A model generated the notes under the pieces. The model was not told where the DNA came from. It did no database searches and was given only the letters and a program-made list of their open reading frames with translations. Shown one piece after another: positions 1 to 10,198 of a DNA stretch of 64,000 bases. A program made the position numbers and the translations under genes. This DNA comes from Mesostigma viride (Eukaryota > Streptophyta > Mesostigmatophyceae > Mesostigmatales > Mesostigmataceae), in assembly GCA_009746045.1 (NCBI GenBank), contig RPFO01000310.1, positions 2,008,142 to 2,072,141 on the forward strand, written 5' to 3'. Within the stretch, counting starts at the first letter, position 1. Each line of letters opens with the position of its first letter.

Positions 1-318
1 CCTGAGGGACCTGACGAAACTAGCCCAGGCAATGGTGATGGCTTCAATGATGGTGATCGTGACATGAGGAAGTCTATCAACGATGACGGCAGTCAGGGCA
101 GTGCTGCCTTTGTGGGGGGGGGAGCTACATCCTCTGGTACTAGTCAGGGAAGTGGCGCAGGTACGGCTCTGAAGACGTGCTGGGGCTGCCGTGCACGGGC
201 GGCGAATCTGCGGAAGTGCGGTCAGTGCCGGCTGGCAGAGTACTGCTCGCAGGAATGCCAGAAGAAGCACTGGAAGGAGGGCGGGCACAAGAAGGCCTGC
301 GCCGGGTTGGCATGCTAG
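1..318 (+). CDS. MYND-type zinc finger protein, C-terminal part (5' end outside window)
   Basis: The frame is open from base 1 to a TAG at 316-318, so this is the last coding segment of a gene that begins to the left; about 105 residues are visible. The first 55 are a low-complexity Gly/Ser/Asp linker. From residue 60 a complete MYND finger follows: CxxC (CWGC), a second CxxC (CGQC), then YCSQECQ, HW, and a closing HKKAC. This order of Cys/His ligands and the YCS..CQ core are diagnostic of MYND domains, which bind two zinc ions and mediate protein-protein contacts. The protein ends ten residues or fewer after the finger, so the finger is C-terminal. Upstream domains are unseen, so the specific function cannot be given; many algal MYND proteins carry the finger alone at the C-terminus. 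Confidence 0.85.
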   Translation, partial: PEGPDETSPGNGDGFNDGDRDMRKSINDDGSQGSAAFVGGGATSSGTSQGSGAGTALKTCWGCRARAANLRKCGQCRLAEYCSQECQKKHWKEGGHKKACAGLAC

Positions 319-477
319 GCATGATGTTTGGTTTGACGTTACCCAGCTTACGAATCTTCCATAATTCTGCATGACAGCGCTCGTAAGCACCTATCGCAGG
401 TGCTCACAGGACCTACAATGCATGTTCTTCCGAGCAGGTCTAGCTGCGTTCGGGATGGCAGGACGCGGTGCTACTGG
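319..477. other. 3' flank of the MYND gene
   Basis: Presumed 3' UTR and spacer. I see no further gene and no clear polyadenylation motif before the TTAA array at 482. Confidence 0.4.
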
Positions 478-531
478 TACTAATTAATTAATTAATTAAT
501 TAATTAAACTCGTGCTCCCGTTGGGGAGTCT
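478..531 (-). repeat. Type C LINE 3' tail, minus orientation
   Basis: A (TTAA)n run is followed by the complement of the type C tail-proximal hairpin, CTCCC-CAAC-GGGAG. The same block occurs in plus orientation at 1386-1430, 43350-43400 and 46110-46160, and in minus orientation at 9636-9680 and 30852-30895. It marks the 3' end of a minus-strand retroelement whose body runs rightward for an unknown distance. Confidence 0.6.
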
Positions 532-1105
532 ACTTGTACTAGCATGACGTTATTCTGATCAGGCACTCCGCAAAGGTGAAAACCATTTGCGTTCAGTGCC
601 GGGCCGCGGAAAACGCGGAAAAACGCGATCTGCAAATGAATCCGACTGGAATCGAACTGGGGACCTCTCGCACCAATTTTGCTGACTATAGGACGGACGT
701 CTCCGGTTACCATGGCATCGCCAACTTACACCTACAGTCATCCGCAAAAGTTCTCCTGTCCGGGGAGTGATACAAGAGAATGACGTTGTGTTTGCCACAT
801 GGGCCCAATGAAGTCTTAGGCGTGAAGAACAAAGCCCTGACGAGGCGCAGTGGCAGGACAGACCGTCGTATATGAGCACATGCATTGTGCCTAAGTGGAC
901 AATCTTGAGCGTTACGGAGATCGACATCCAATAGGTGTATACATGACCAACAAATGTGATCAACTTGATTGCGATCATACATGTGCCAAGCCGGGAATCG
1001 GTGCCGAGGTTGTTGGTCGATCCAGCAAAATTCTCCTTTGTTTTGTATATATTATATGTGATGTGATGCGTCGGAACGCCATGCGTCCATGCGAATACTA
1101 TTACA
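532..1105. other. Unassigned; contains a degenerate tRNA-like segment
   Basis: No supportable gene. On the minus strand around 700-645 the sequence reads like a damaged tRNA 3' half: a GCGAGAGG segment, then a TTCGATT T-loop, then an end that can pair with a TCCG near 700. The T-stem itself does not pair properly, so it is at best a tRNA-derived relic, for example a SINE head. Confidence 0.25.
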
Positions 1106-1182
1106 GGGTTTTCACACTCGGGTTTTTTTTTGTCGAATTGTTTGGACGCTCCGGTTTAATTCGGCGGACTTTCGGCCAAACG

Positions 1183-1428
1183 AGCCCTCCCCAGTGGGGA
1201 AGCGCCCGCGTGTGCAATCCCGCGGGAGGCACGCCAGATAGCTCCCCTAGGGCAGCGTGTGGCTGCCTAGATAGATGTTGTAGTTAGCATGCTGTAGATA
1301 GATGTAGTAGGTAGCCGATGTAGATAGATTAGACCGGTAGGACTGTTTGCACCCATCCATCCATCCATCAGGGTTAATGCTCCGTGACTCCCCAACGGGA
1401 GCACGAGTCTAATTAATTAATTAATTAA
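1183..1428 (+). mobile_element. Type C LINE, 5'-truncated copy with 13-bp TSD
   Basis: The 13-mer TTTCGGCCAAACG occurs at 1170-1182 and again at 1429-1441, directly bracketing the insert. The insert ends with CCATCCATCC, then the hairpin CTCCC-CAAC-GGGAG, then (TTAA)n. A short 5'-truncated copy with a TSD and a simple-repeat tail is the signature of target-primed reverse transcription. It is inserted in the TIR element and so is younger than it. Confidence 0.75.
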
Positions 1429-2341
1429 TTTCGGCCAAACGTGGTATGCGCCGGAACAGGGCCGTGCACGCGTGCGCCGGGCTTGACACGCTGTACGTAC
1501 GGGCTGCGAAAAAATGGCAAGTTTTTTTCGGCTGTTTCCGTGGGCTGGTCAGACATCAAGGAGACAACCAGCGCAGGCCAGAAATCGGGAGAATCCGGAC
1601 CATGGTAGCTCGAGCCTGCCGTTATCTTGTCCGCGTGTTCGAGTCGTTCAGGATGATGAAGATGAATGGTGATGGAAATGTGTATCCTTGTGCATTGAAA
1701 TTATGGCTGGCTTTCGTGTAGAGCGACTAGATGACCTAGACGGTGGGGCCGGAAACAGCATGCTTGATCAGGGCGTGTGTTTCGAGCCTAACTGGCCGGG
1801 AGTGTCTAGTGGTGAGCACCATCGCTGCGATCGCTCTCCCACCACTTACGAGGAAATCCCCGCAAATGGAAAACGTACCACTGAAAAGGTCTAGCTAGTC
1901 AGTCATCACGTTAGCCATGCCATGATTCCAAACGTCCAAGAACTGCACACGGTGCAAAGGCAAAAAGCCGGAGGACAGCACTTTCAAATGTGCGGCGGGA
2001 ACCAAAAACCTGCGTATGCCAGAAAACATCGTGTTGCTGCAGCGACGCGACGATGTGGACAACGAATCGAGTGCCAAGCTCGGAACGGCTGCAAAGGAGA
2101 TCTGGCATCACAGGGTTCAGATGTGCGGAGATACTATGCAATCCAGCCGGTCCACGACCTGTTTGTAGAGCTTGTGCCAAGGGGCAGCACCGAACAGATG
2201 TGGGTGACGTTGCAAAAAACACCGGACATGTTCAGAATTGGGCATGCCGGAAGGGAATTTCGACCGTCCAGGTGGACGCATCCTATTGGGTCGGACAAGT
2301 AAAACTTTGTGGCGCGGCGCCCGGCCCCCGGCCACAATTGG

Positions 2342-2412
2342 GGTGGAATTCCAGTGGTATTGGGTGGTAGACCCTTTTTGGGGTCTACCACCCAATACCA
2401 CTGAATTCCACC
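2342..2412. repeat. 32-bp near-perfect inverted repeat (hairpin)
   Basis: Arm 2342-2374 and arm 2381-2412 are complementary over 32 bp with a single bulged C, and the loop is TTTTTG. It lies inside the TIR element. Confidence 0.85.
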
Positions 2413-2562
2413 TGATTTCGTCATATTCAGTGGTTTTACGTTGGATCGTAAATGACCCTTTTTTCCGTTTCGGACCGGAAAATGCCAGTGTGAAAAAGTT
2501 TCGTCGATTTTTTTCCGGCCAAAACGGAAATTCGACCTAAAAAAACCCGAGTGTGAAAACCC

Positions 2563-2799
2563 AGTTAGTTGTCTCACTTTATAATACTAATAATCAATTA
2601 ATTAATTTCAGTGTGAGTTAGGGTGTTTCCACATACCGGGACCATTAGCCAGAAACTCGAGCACAGATCGGTCCCGAAACAAATACGAGGCTCGAGCCCA
2701 GTTCCGGCGCATCGGATTAGTTGCGAATTACTGGTTACTCTACCCGGCCCCTATTCCCCCCGTTCCACTACCATGCATCGACCTAGTTGACAGAGACAC
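2563..2799. other. Unassigned spacer with a short TTAATTAATT run
   Basis: Contains CAATTAATTAATTTC near 2595, possibly another eroded LINE tail. No gene seen. Confidence 0.3.
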
Positions 2800-4378
2800 A
2801 TGGTGGTGCTGGTATTTCGGGCTAGAACGACAGCTCTCTGCAGTAAGATTACCAATACACAACGCATGCTAGATTTTCTACGCCTCTGCGTTGCGCAATC
2901 ATCCCGGAATACCCAGAGCAGGCGGCAGGCTCGCATCCTTCGCCTGCAGGACAAGCTCCATGCGATGAAAAGCACTATTCCACCCACTTCTCTCCCCTCC
3001 GTTCCATCCCCACCCTCATCTTCCGCTGCATCCACCCCCATCTCCACTCCTCGTTCTCCCCTGTTGGGCCAGCAGGCATCCTTGGCCCTCGCAACTTTCA
3101 ACGTACGCACATTGCTGGCAGATAGCGGCCATAGCTACCAGGTAAAGGAGCTTGTTGCCTTTTGCATTGCACATCGTGTGTCTATTCTAGGCGTGCAGGA
3201 GCACCGTCGCACGGTGCCATCGATCTGGCAAGGTGCTCACTGATCGCCTTGCAGGTGGTTGGCGTTTTTACTTTAATTGCTGGCAGTGGGCCGACGCCAG
3301 GCCAAGGTGGGGTTGGCCTTTTGTGTTTGCCGCCAGCTGCATGGCAGCTGCCAGCCTCAGCACGCTTAAGTTTCTAACGTACCCCGCGCCTTATGGTGGC
3401 ACATTTCACCTCTGTTGAGGGGCGGTCTAAGCACCACCTTACAGTTGGGGTGGGTTACGTACCCACCCCATAGTGGTCTACCCCAGTTGGAACGCCTGAA
3501 GTTCTTCGAGGACTTGCTGCATCACCATAGAGAGGGGGCCACCCCGGCCCACCACTTCTTGGTTATTATGCTGCTCGACGCCAATGCAACGCTCCCCGTG
3601 GGCACTGCTGGCAGTTGCTTTAAGCCCACCACTTCTTGGATATGCTGCTCGACGCCAACGCAACGCTGCCGGGCGTGGGCACTAGCTAGTTGCTTTGCGC
3701 CTGCATGTCGGCGCGGTTGCTAACGACAACACCTCCAAGTTGTATTCTGCCTTTTTGCGGGATAGCGCGGGATGGTTGCTGTCAACTGCCACTTCCAACG
3801 TCCCTCACAGGACTTGGTCACTTTTCGGGGTCCTAACGACCGTCAGGCCTGTCTGGACTACGTGGTGGTACGGCAGCCCAGGTGCACTTCGGTTCTAGCT
3901 GGATACTCGAGTGTTCGACCCACTGACGGTGTGCTCTGACCACCGGTTGGTGCGTGCGACCATTCGGCTCCGGTTCCACGCCCCAAAGCGCCGCGCCCCA
4001 GTGGCCCGTCCTGACTGGTCTGTGCTATACGCCCGGTCCGGGGGGATCCTGAGGACTGGACGGACGCCGAGCACGAGCGGAACCCGTGCCGGTGTCCGTA
4101 CCTGGAGGCCCTGGACGCCCAGGCGAACATCGACGCGCGCTGGCCCACATGCAGGGTGCACTCCGCCAACGCTGCCATTTTTGCGGGCTTTGTGGCCCGC
4201 GCCCCGTTGCTGGCGGCCCGGCACCTGCCGGTCAATCATGCCCCGCCGCCGCCCCGGCCCGCTCTATACTGCCAGGACCCCAAGGCCGGTCTTGGCCGCC
4301 CGGCACCGCCTCAAGCGTAACCGGGACCCGCTGCTGAAACCGGTGCTCAAGGCCGCCCCCTTGTGTCCAGAGGCCTAA
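2800..4378 (+). pseudogene. LINE ORF2 endonuclease region (broken)
   Basis: Recognisable as an apurinic-endonuclease-type (EEP) nicking domain, which cuts the target strand to prime reverse transcription. Pieces in order are an N-terminal Ser/Pro-rich leader; LATFNVRTL near 3090, matching the first endonuclease strand; GVQEHRR near 3191, containing the catalytic Glu; LLDANATLP near 3570 (Asp-x-Asn motif); and SDHRLVRATIRLRF at about 3935-3976 (terminal SDH motif). The pieces lie in different frames, so at least three frameshifts separate them. Confidence 0.75.
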
Positions 4379-4779
4379 GCACATGCTCAGGACGCAGAGG
4401 CGGCCCAGTGCATATCGCAGATGGCAAGGCCTGCCAAGCTCGCAACCAGGGCAAGGACATGTGGTACCACCTCGACCGGCTCGGCGGCCGGCGGCAGCGC
4501 ACCCCGGTGGAGCACACGGGGGACGGCACGGCGCCGGTCAGCGCCTTGATCGCTGGTTGGCCCACAATGTTTCCTTGACAGGTGGGGCTCGCGCCCCCCC
4601 CGGCCCGCCGCTTCACCCCGAGACGGCCGCCCGTCTCGGACGTGTTGCCGGACCCCCCCCGCCGCCTGCGCCGGCCCCCCTCCTCGGCTGCGGACTACCA
4701 AGTCCCCGCCTTGAAGGAGGGCTGCCTAATGCCTTGCCACCAACGACGCCGTACACCAACCCTTCACTTTGGAGGAATT

Positions 4780-6480
4780 GGACGGCCCTTGCTCGCCTGC
4801 GGTACGCCGCGGGGGTCGGCGCCGACCACCTTTCGGCTGAGCTGCTGAAGACCCCTAGCTGACCTGGCGGTGAGGGAGCTTCTGCTGGCGTTCTGCAACC
4901 GTGTCAGGACTGCTCTCTGATGAGCCTCCGCCTGCTGAGTGGCAGCTAGACGGCCATCCGAGTCATGCTGTACAAGAAGGGCTCTGCTGCTGACCCCGGT
5001 AACTGTCGGGGTGTCTGCCTCCAGAGCGCCGCACTGGAAGGTCTTCATGCGCATGATGCTGCACAGCTAGGCTCCGCGCCGCGCTGGACCCACGTACGGC
5101 CTGGGTGAGTCTCAGATGCCGGGGTTCCGACTTTCTGTCGTGGTCGTAACACTGTCATGGCCGTATTCAGTTGTGGCGCGCCGGTTGATGGAGGTGCGTC
5201 GCATTTGCCCTGATGGTTTTCCAAGTCTGCATGGTCTTCATTTTTGTTGACTATATCAAAGCCTCTGACACGGCCGGTCCTCTGGGAGGCCGCTTTGGGC
5301 CATGCATCTTAGCTCTGGACCGCGCGTGCCCGGCCCCAGCGTTTATTGCTGCCATTTGCCGGCTGTATATGAGGGCTCACAGGCAGTTACTAGTGCGGAC
5401 TGCGGAGGGCACGACCCCACCATTCCCCAGGCTTCATCACGGCCGGGGTACACGTGGCAAGGTTGTGTCCTGTCCCGGCCATATATCTGTTCATGATTGC
5501 ATGTCGTGGATCACGTCATGCGCCGGGCACGTGCGCGCTTAATACTGCATGGGGTCCGAGCCCGGCTTGGGCATCCGAGCGCGAACACGGCGGCGGTGGC
5601 CCTAGTTACCGCCTTTCCGACCTGATTTATGCGGATGATACCGGACCCTCATCGAGCGCCCCGAGCACATTCAGACCTGGCTGGACTGTCTGGGCTTGGA
5701 GGCGCAGGCGGTGGGGTTGGAGAAATTAGTGTCAAAACTGAGGCGATGGTGGTTAATAATGGGGGCAACAACCAGTCGCCCGCCGCTGCCGCGGCTGCGC
5801 TAGACGGGACGGAGGTCACGTTCCGTGATGGCTTTAAACTGCTGGGGAGCATGCTCGATCCCTGACATGCACCGCCGAGGATGTGGACATCCGCATCGGC
5901 CTGGCCTGGGCTAGGCATCGCTCGCTCAAAGCCTATTGGCACTCGAAGGCGGAAGGACCTGCATGCCGAGCACGAGCACCGCGCAAGAGCATGCTCCTCA
6001 AGGTCCTGGTCCTCACGGTGCTCACCTATGGCGCCGAGGCATGGACGCTCACGGACACGCTGCATGGCCACACGGCTGAACGGCACGGTAACCAGGATGC
6101 TCCGCCATGCAGGCCCTGAACGTAGGACATCCTGCTCGCACCAGTCAGGTAGACACCAACCTCGGTCTGCATGGCCGGCGGCCCCCAGCGGCTTGGCCAG
6201 TCGGGGCAGCATGTCCTGACCTGGCCTGGCCCCAAGGACATCCCTAAAATTTAGGGTAGGTAAAAATGTCATGACGGCAGTACTGACCCACAGCAGTTGC
6301 TGGCTGACCTAGTGGTCCCAGCCCCGTTTGAACATCGCATTCACTCCCTCTCTCTTGCTTGGACTGCTATGCAGTCTGAACAAGAATTGAGGTGGAATCT
6401 TGAGGATTGTCCAGGCTCACACGCCAGCCCCTGTGGGCAAGCCCCCCCCCCCCCAGAGGAAAGGGCGCTTTGCTGAGTAG
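4780..6480 (+). pseudogene. LINE ORF2 reverse transcriptase region (broken)
   Basis: Reverse transcriptase of the type A LINE. Visible motifs are GADHLSAELLK near 4820; VMLYKKG followed by NCRGV near 4960 (RT motif 1-2a); LIYADDT at about 5623-5643, the catalytic YxDD box with the usual non-LTR Ala; and the C-terminal LTVLTYGAEAWTL near 6014. The protein should end in a Pro run plus a basic tail at the TAG near 6480, as in the better preserved copy ending at 44591. Frameshifts and in-frame stops make it non-functional. Confidence 0.75.
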
Positions 6481-6626
6481 AATAGTTAGGGTTTTACCAG
6501 CTAGATAGATCAGATTAAGGAGTTAGATTAGTTCGGTTTCACAGCTTCGCTCACCTCCATCCATCCAGCAAGGGAATTATATGTGCTACCTGATCTCCCA
6601 ACGGAGTCATTAATTAATTAATTAAT

Positions 6627-8300
6627 AAGCACGTGGCTGCGTCACGTGGGTGCCAATACAGAGTAAAGGAACCTTCAACCCTAGATACACAGCGAGAAGG
6701 AGGGAGGGCACCCTAGCTTCTCTCACTGCCGCAGGTGGGCAGGCCGGCCACAGAGCGCTCTCTCCACGGCATGGTGCATCATATGCCGGGGCGCAACACT
6801 GTGGGTGCAATACAACCAGTGCAATACCATAGGTAGGCTGACACATAGCTTATGCTACAAATGTGAGGTGGGCTCAAGACGTCGGCTAATTAAGGCGCAA
6901 GCTGATGGCCACAAGGTGCCAGAGCTAATTGAAGGTACTATAACGCTGCATGTGCGCTAATATCGTTTCAAGTGCTGTAATGCCTAAGCTATGAGCTATC
7001 CCATCATCGATTGCCCCCATCTAGACAACTAGCTGGAGTGCTCTATCCCGGGGAAGCCCGGGGGGGCTTCCACAGTTTCTTGTTGACATAGAGGTCCCCG
7101 CCCCGCCAGTACACTTGGGGCTTCTCGGGGTTGGTCTTGTGGCGGATGTAGTCGGGCCACTGATCGCGGCGTTGCTGCTGCTGGGCTGCATGGCGTCAGG
7201 TCGTCGTCAAGCGACCAGGAGGTGTCCACCAGCTTCTTGCGGCGAGAGAGGAACCGAACTCGGGCTGTGATGTCGCTGAAGGTGAGGACCACTGGAGGGG
7301 GCCCAGCCTTGGCCCGTGGATGGGGCAGGCGGTAGGCGCCCTGCAGTGCCGCACCTGCATGGCAGCTGCATGCACGCCAAGAGCTGTTTCTCCAGCTCGT
7401 CGAGAAGAGATTCTGGGGTCTCCTCCGGCGGCATGTCGAAGCGCCTGAGGATGACCCGGCAGCGGCGACGGTCGCGGTAAGCGGCCTCGCGGCGCGTGTC
7501 TTCCAGCTCCTGGAGCTTGGTGGTGATGGCGGTCGTGGTAGAGGATGCCTGGCTCTTGAGCAGGTCCGCCCAGGAGGCGCGAGTCGAGGGGTCATCGCTA
7601 GCCCTACCAGCAGGTTGGGCGGCGATGGTGGCCGTTCGCTCGGCGATCTCGGGGACCTGCGTGGCCAGGGCGTCTACCTTGGTAGCAACTGCCTCAAGTT
7701 TCACGGTGCCTTGGCCGACTCGGCCTTCCACCTGGTTAAGGCGGGTGGTCACAGTGGCTGTGGCCTCGGAAACTTTGGTGGCAATGTGCTCTTGTGTAGC
7801 AGTAAACTGAGGCTGGAGCTTAAGCGCGACTCTGGCTTCAATGTTGTTGACCTTGGCCGAGAGAGTGTTGAGTGGGCCGTCAGGCGCGTTCAGGGCGGCG
7901 AGCTGCTCAGCCATCGGCGCCAGCTGCTCCGCCACTGCAGCTCGGATGGAGTCCGTGCTGGGGGAGGTGCTAGCTGCTCTGCGGGGATGCTGCAGCTGCT
8001 GTGGCTGCCCGTCTGCGCTCATGCAGGAGGCTCCTAAGGCCAGCGTAGCCAATCTGGGTGATGTCCTGGGCGTCGCAGCGCAGGTAGCTGCACATGATGA
8101 CTGCCTTCAATTATTAGTACGCCTCCGGTTCTTGAAGCAGCCATTCCCAGGCGGGCTTGGTGACCTTGTCGCCAGGGGTAGGCAGGAAAAGTTCGTCATG
8201 GCGGGCCAGGAACTTGATAACATCGTCACATTGTTCCTTCGTGAGCGTAAAGATTTCCAAGATGCAAAAAATCCCTCGGAGTCATGTCATAATGTAATTT
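6627..8300 (-). mobile_element. ORF1-only (half-LINE-like) element, minus strand
   Basis: Read on the minus strand: an ORF1-like coding region (about 8052-7029), then roughly 380 bases of 3' UTR, then a tail-proximal hairpin (CACGTGAC..GCCACGTG, 6630-6650), then (TTAA)n shared with the tail of the plus-strand LINE. No endonuclease or RT sequence lies between ORF1 and the tail. The same arrangement recurs at 30852-32433. Confidence 0.55.
7029..8052 (-). pseudogene. LINE ORF1-like RNA-binding protein, one frameshift
   Basis: The minus-strand protein starts at 8052. It has a low-complexity Ser/Ala head; a long Ala/Thr/Val-rich heptad region with KLQPQFTATQ and TTRLNQVEGRV, consistent with a trimeric coiled coil; then CRVILRRFDMPPEETPESLL, which resembles the start of the ORF1p RRM. 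After about 7390 the frame shifts, and the continuation reads VLTFSDITARVRFLSRRKKL and a C-terminal domain ending in VYWRGG-like sequence. This is the layout of L1-type ORF1p, a nucleic-acid chaperone that coats the retrotransposon RNA. The homologue at 32433-31340 shares KLQPQFTA and RLNQVEG. Confidence 0.6.
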
Positions 8301-8700
8301 AATTTAATTTTACCCGGCCCGGGGTCCATACTTGGCAACCGAGATTGTCAGACTGGATCTTCGCGTCCCTCGATCGATCTGAACCACTCGAACTCGATCG
8401 AGTCTGTAATACTTATCAGTACTTCGTACCGCAACGTTCGGATCCGTCTTGGTGGCCATCAATTGCCTCACCAGTTCGACCTTTCCGAAACCCGACCTGC
8501 ACTACCTGCACTAGAGTTTCGGCGGTGCAGGTAGTGGTCACTTTCCAGCACTTTTCAGTCGAATCTCGGGTTTTTCGGCCCACCTGCACGGGGAATGTAA
8601 TCGAAAATTAGGTCCGGGAGTCGGCGAAAGTACAATTAGGACAGAATCGCCGTGGACCTGTACTCGGAATGAATCCGCATTATTCGGTAATTAATTAATG
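8301..8700. other. No recognised feature
   Basis: Spacer with a short TTTAA run near 8295 and TTAATTAA near 8690. A 12-mer around CTGCACTACCTG recurs inverted near 8528. No coding evidence. Confidence 0.4.
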
Positions 8701-8702
8701 TA

Positions 8703-9032
8703 TGTATTAATTAATTAATAGACACGTGACTGCATCATGTGAGCATAAGTCCTCAGTGGGAGGGGAACATGGGATGGAATCGATGATGTAAGCTATCTAG
8801 GTCCTAGTTACAGGGTTGTGGGCACCACGGCCCGAATTGCTATGAATGCCGTACGCGGCCGGTCACACGCGGAGCCCCCACAGACTTGGGGGCCGGTGGT
8901 CTCCTTAATTACTCACTACTAATTGCCATCGATCTATCCTTGCGTACAATCTGCCTCCATATTACAGACAAAGTTACCAGGAGGCTGCCCGGGTGTGAGC
9001 CCATCACGTCTAGGGTAGCACATGTCCATGCT
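8703..9032 (-). mobile_element. Type B LINE 3' end, minus strand
   Basis: Reverse complement of the type B sequence at 45180-45487. It has the same GCATGGACATGTGCTAC start, the same C-terminal coding remnant (DGLTPGQP), the same CACGTGAC-type hairpin and the same (TTAA)n tail, here at 8703-8719. It is 5'-truncated exactly where the tetranucleotide array begins. Confidence 0.75.
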
Positions 9033-9299
9033 GTATGTATGTATGTATGTATGTATGTATGTATGTATGTATGTATGTATGTATGTATGTATGTATGTAT
9101 GTATGTATGTATGTATGTATGTATGTATGTATGTATGTATGTATGTATGTATGTATGTATGTATGTATGTATGTATGTATGTATGTATGTATGTATGTAT
9201 GTATGTATGTATGTATGTATGTATGTATGTATGTATGTATGTATGTATGTATGTATGTATGTATGTATGTATGTATGTATGTATGTATGTATGTATGTA
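9033..9299. repeat. (ATGT)n microsatellite, about 66 copies
   Basis: Uninterrupted tetranucleotide array of about 267 bp. Long open frames through it (Met-Tyr-Val-Cys repeats on one strand, Thr-Tyr-Ile-His on the other) are trivial products of the repeat. Confidence 0.98.
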
Positions 9300-9337
9300 C
9301 AAGTATCATACGGTAAAAACGCCGTATTATACAATAT

Positions 9338-9635
9338 GCGGCGTCCAGGGGCATCGTCGCATGCCGCACGGTGCCTCCTGGCGCGATGCTTACTGAACGG
9401 CTGGCAGGCGGTTGGCGTTTTTTCTTTGCTGGCAGTGGGATGCCAGGCCAAGGTCGTGTTGGCCTTTTGTGTTCGCCGCTGGCAGCTGCTAGCCTCAGCT
9501 AGCACGCTCAAACTTTAACCCCGTGCCTTATGGTAGCACGTACATTTCACCTCTGTTAATTGAGGGGCGGTCCAAGCACGTACCACCCAAGCACGTACCA
9601 CCTCATGGTTGGGGTGGGCTACCGGCGCTTCCCAT
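9338..9635 (+). mobile_element. Type A LINE endonuclease fragment, left half of a split copy
   Basis: Matches the endonuclease region at about 3190-3460, including the CGTCGCACGGTGC and TTGGCCTTTTGTGTT blocks. It is interrupted at 9635, and the copy resumes at 16284. The 10-mer CGCTTCCCAT at 9626-9635 and CGCTCCCCAT at 16284-16293 form the TSD of the intervening insertion. Confidence 0.7.
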
Positions 9636-9703
9636 TAATTAATTTAATTAAAAACCCGTGCTCCCGTTGGGGAGTCACGGAGCTGCCACCGGAGAGCTTT
9701 TAA

Positions 9704-10185
9704 AGTTGGTTGGAGACCCATCTAGGGTCCACATGGGTCCTCAGAGATAGAGGATCTTGTACAGATTACTACAATATACTTTATTGTAGTATTGGGCCAA
9801 TGGCTGTACTTCACTAGTACTCGCCAATGGGATAACGCCACGTAGAATATGTGGGCGTCTCCCAGGCCTCCACGTCACCGGCTGGTCAAGGGCCGGTGTA
9901 GTACTGTCAATAGGACTGAGCCGACTATCGGCCTATTATGTATGCGCATCTGCCTTGGTACCTCCTAGAGGATTCTAGAAGTATCTAACACGCGGCATGC
10001 ACTGAACTACACGGAATGCATGTCCACGTAGGATATTCAGCAAGACTGATGAAGGTGCCAAGCGCAATAGAATATATGCGCAACGAAGACGAATTATGCA
10101 GCAACGACAATAACGTATGAGAACAATAAACACAACGTTCATTTCATGCTTTCTGATTTACATCGCATTCCATTTATTTGCAACT
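9704..10185 (+). repeat. Copia 5' LTR
   Basis: Runs from AGTTGGTTGG to TTTGCAACT, with 5-bp inverted ends AGTTG/CAACT. It contains a perfect 10-bp stem (TACTACAATA/TATTGTAGTA) with a 5-nt loop at 9767-9791. Only 13 nt separate its end from the gag ATG at 10199. Confidence 0.93.
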
Positions 10186-10198
10186 TGTATTCATTGCA

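Larger units (their letters stand above)
1106..2562. mobile_element. TIR-bounded element, unclassified DNA transposon remnant
   Basis: A perfect 17-bp terminal inverted repeat is present: GGGTTTTCACACTCGGG at 1106-1122 and its complement ending at 2562, each continued by a T or A run. I find no matching target-site duplication, so the superfamily is open. Inside lie a later LINE insertion (1183-1428), an open stretch at about 1926-2165 with a CTRC..C zinc-ligand-like start but no initiating ATG near it, and a strong hairpin (2342-2412). No transposase motif is recognised. Confidence 0.55.
2800..6626 (+). mobile_element. Type A LINE (APE endonuclease + RT), near full length, inactivated
   Basis: The longest type A non-LTR retrotransposon in the window. 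In order it holds an endonuclease region, an RT region, a C-terminal poly-Pro/basic end, a 3' UTR with CCATCCATCC, the tail-proximal hairpin (CTCC-CAAC-GGAG at about 6597) and a (TTAA)n tail to 6626. The reading frame is broken by many frameshifts and stops, so it is dead. Other type A copies here are at 9338-9635 plus 16284-17230, 32833-35177, 35234-35631, 43431-44740 and 44753-45757. Confidence 0.85.

Noticed and set aside
8886-9518. Long ORFs of Met-Tyr-Val-Cys or Thr-Tyr-Ile-His repeats
   Set aside because: Trivial translation of (ATGT)n; flanks are LINE sequence.
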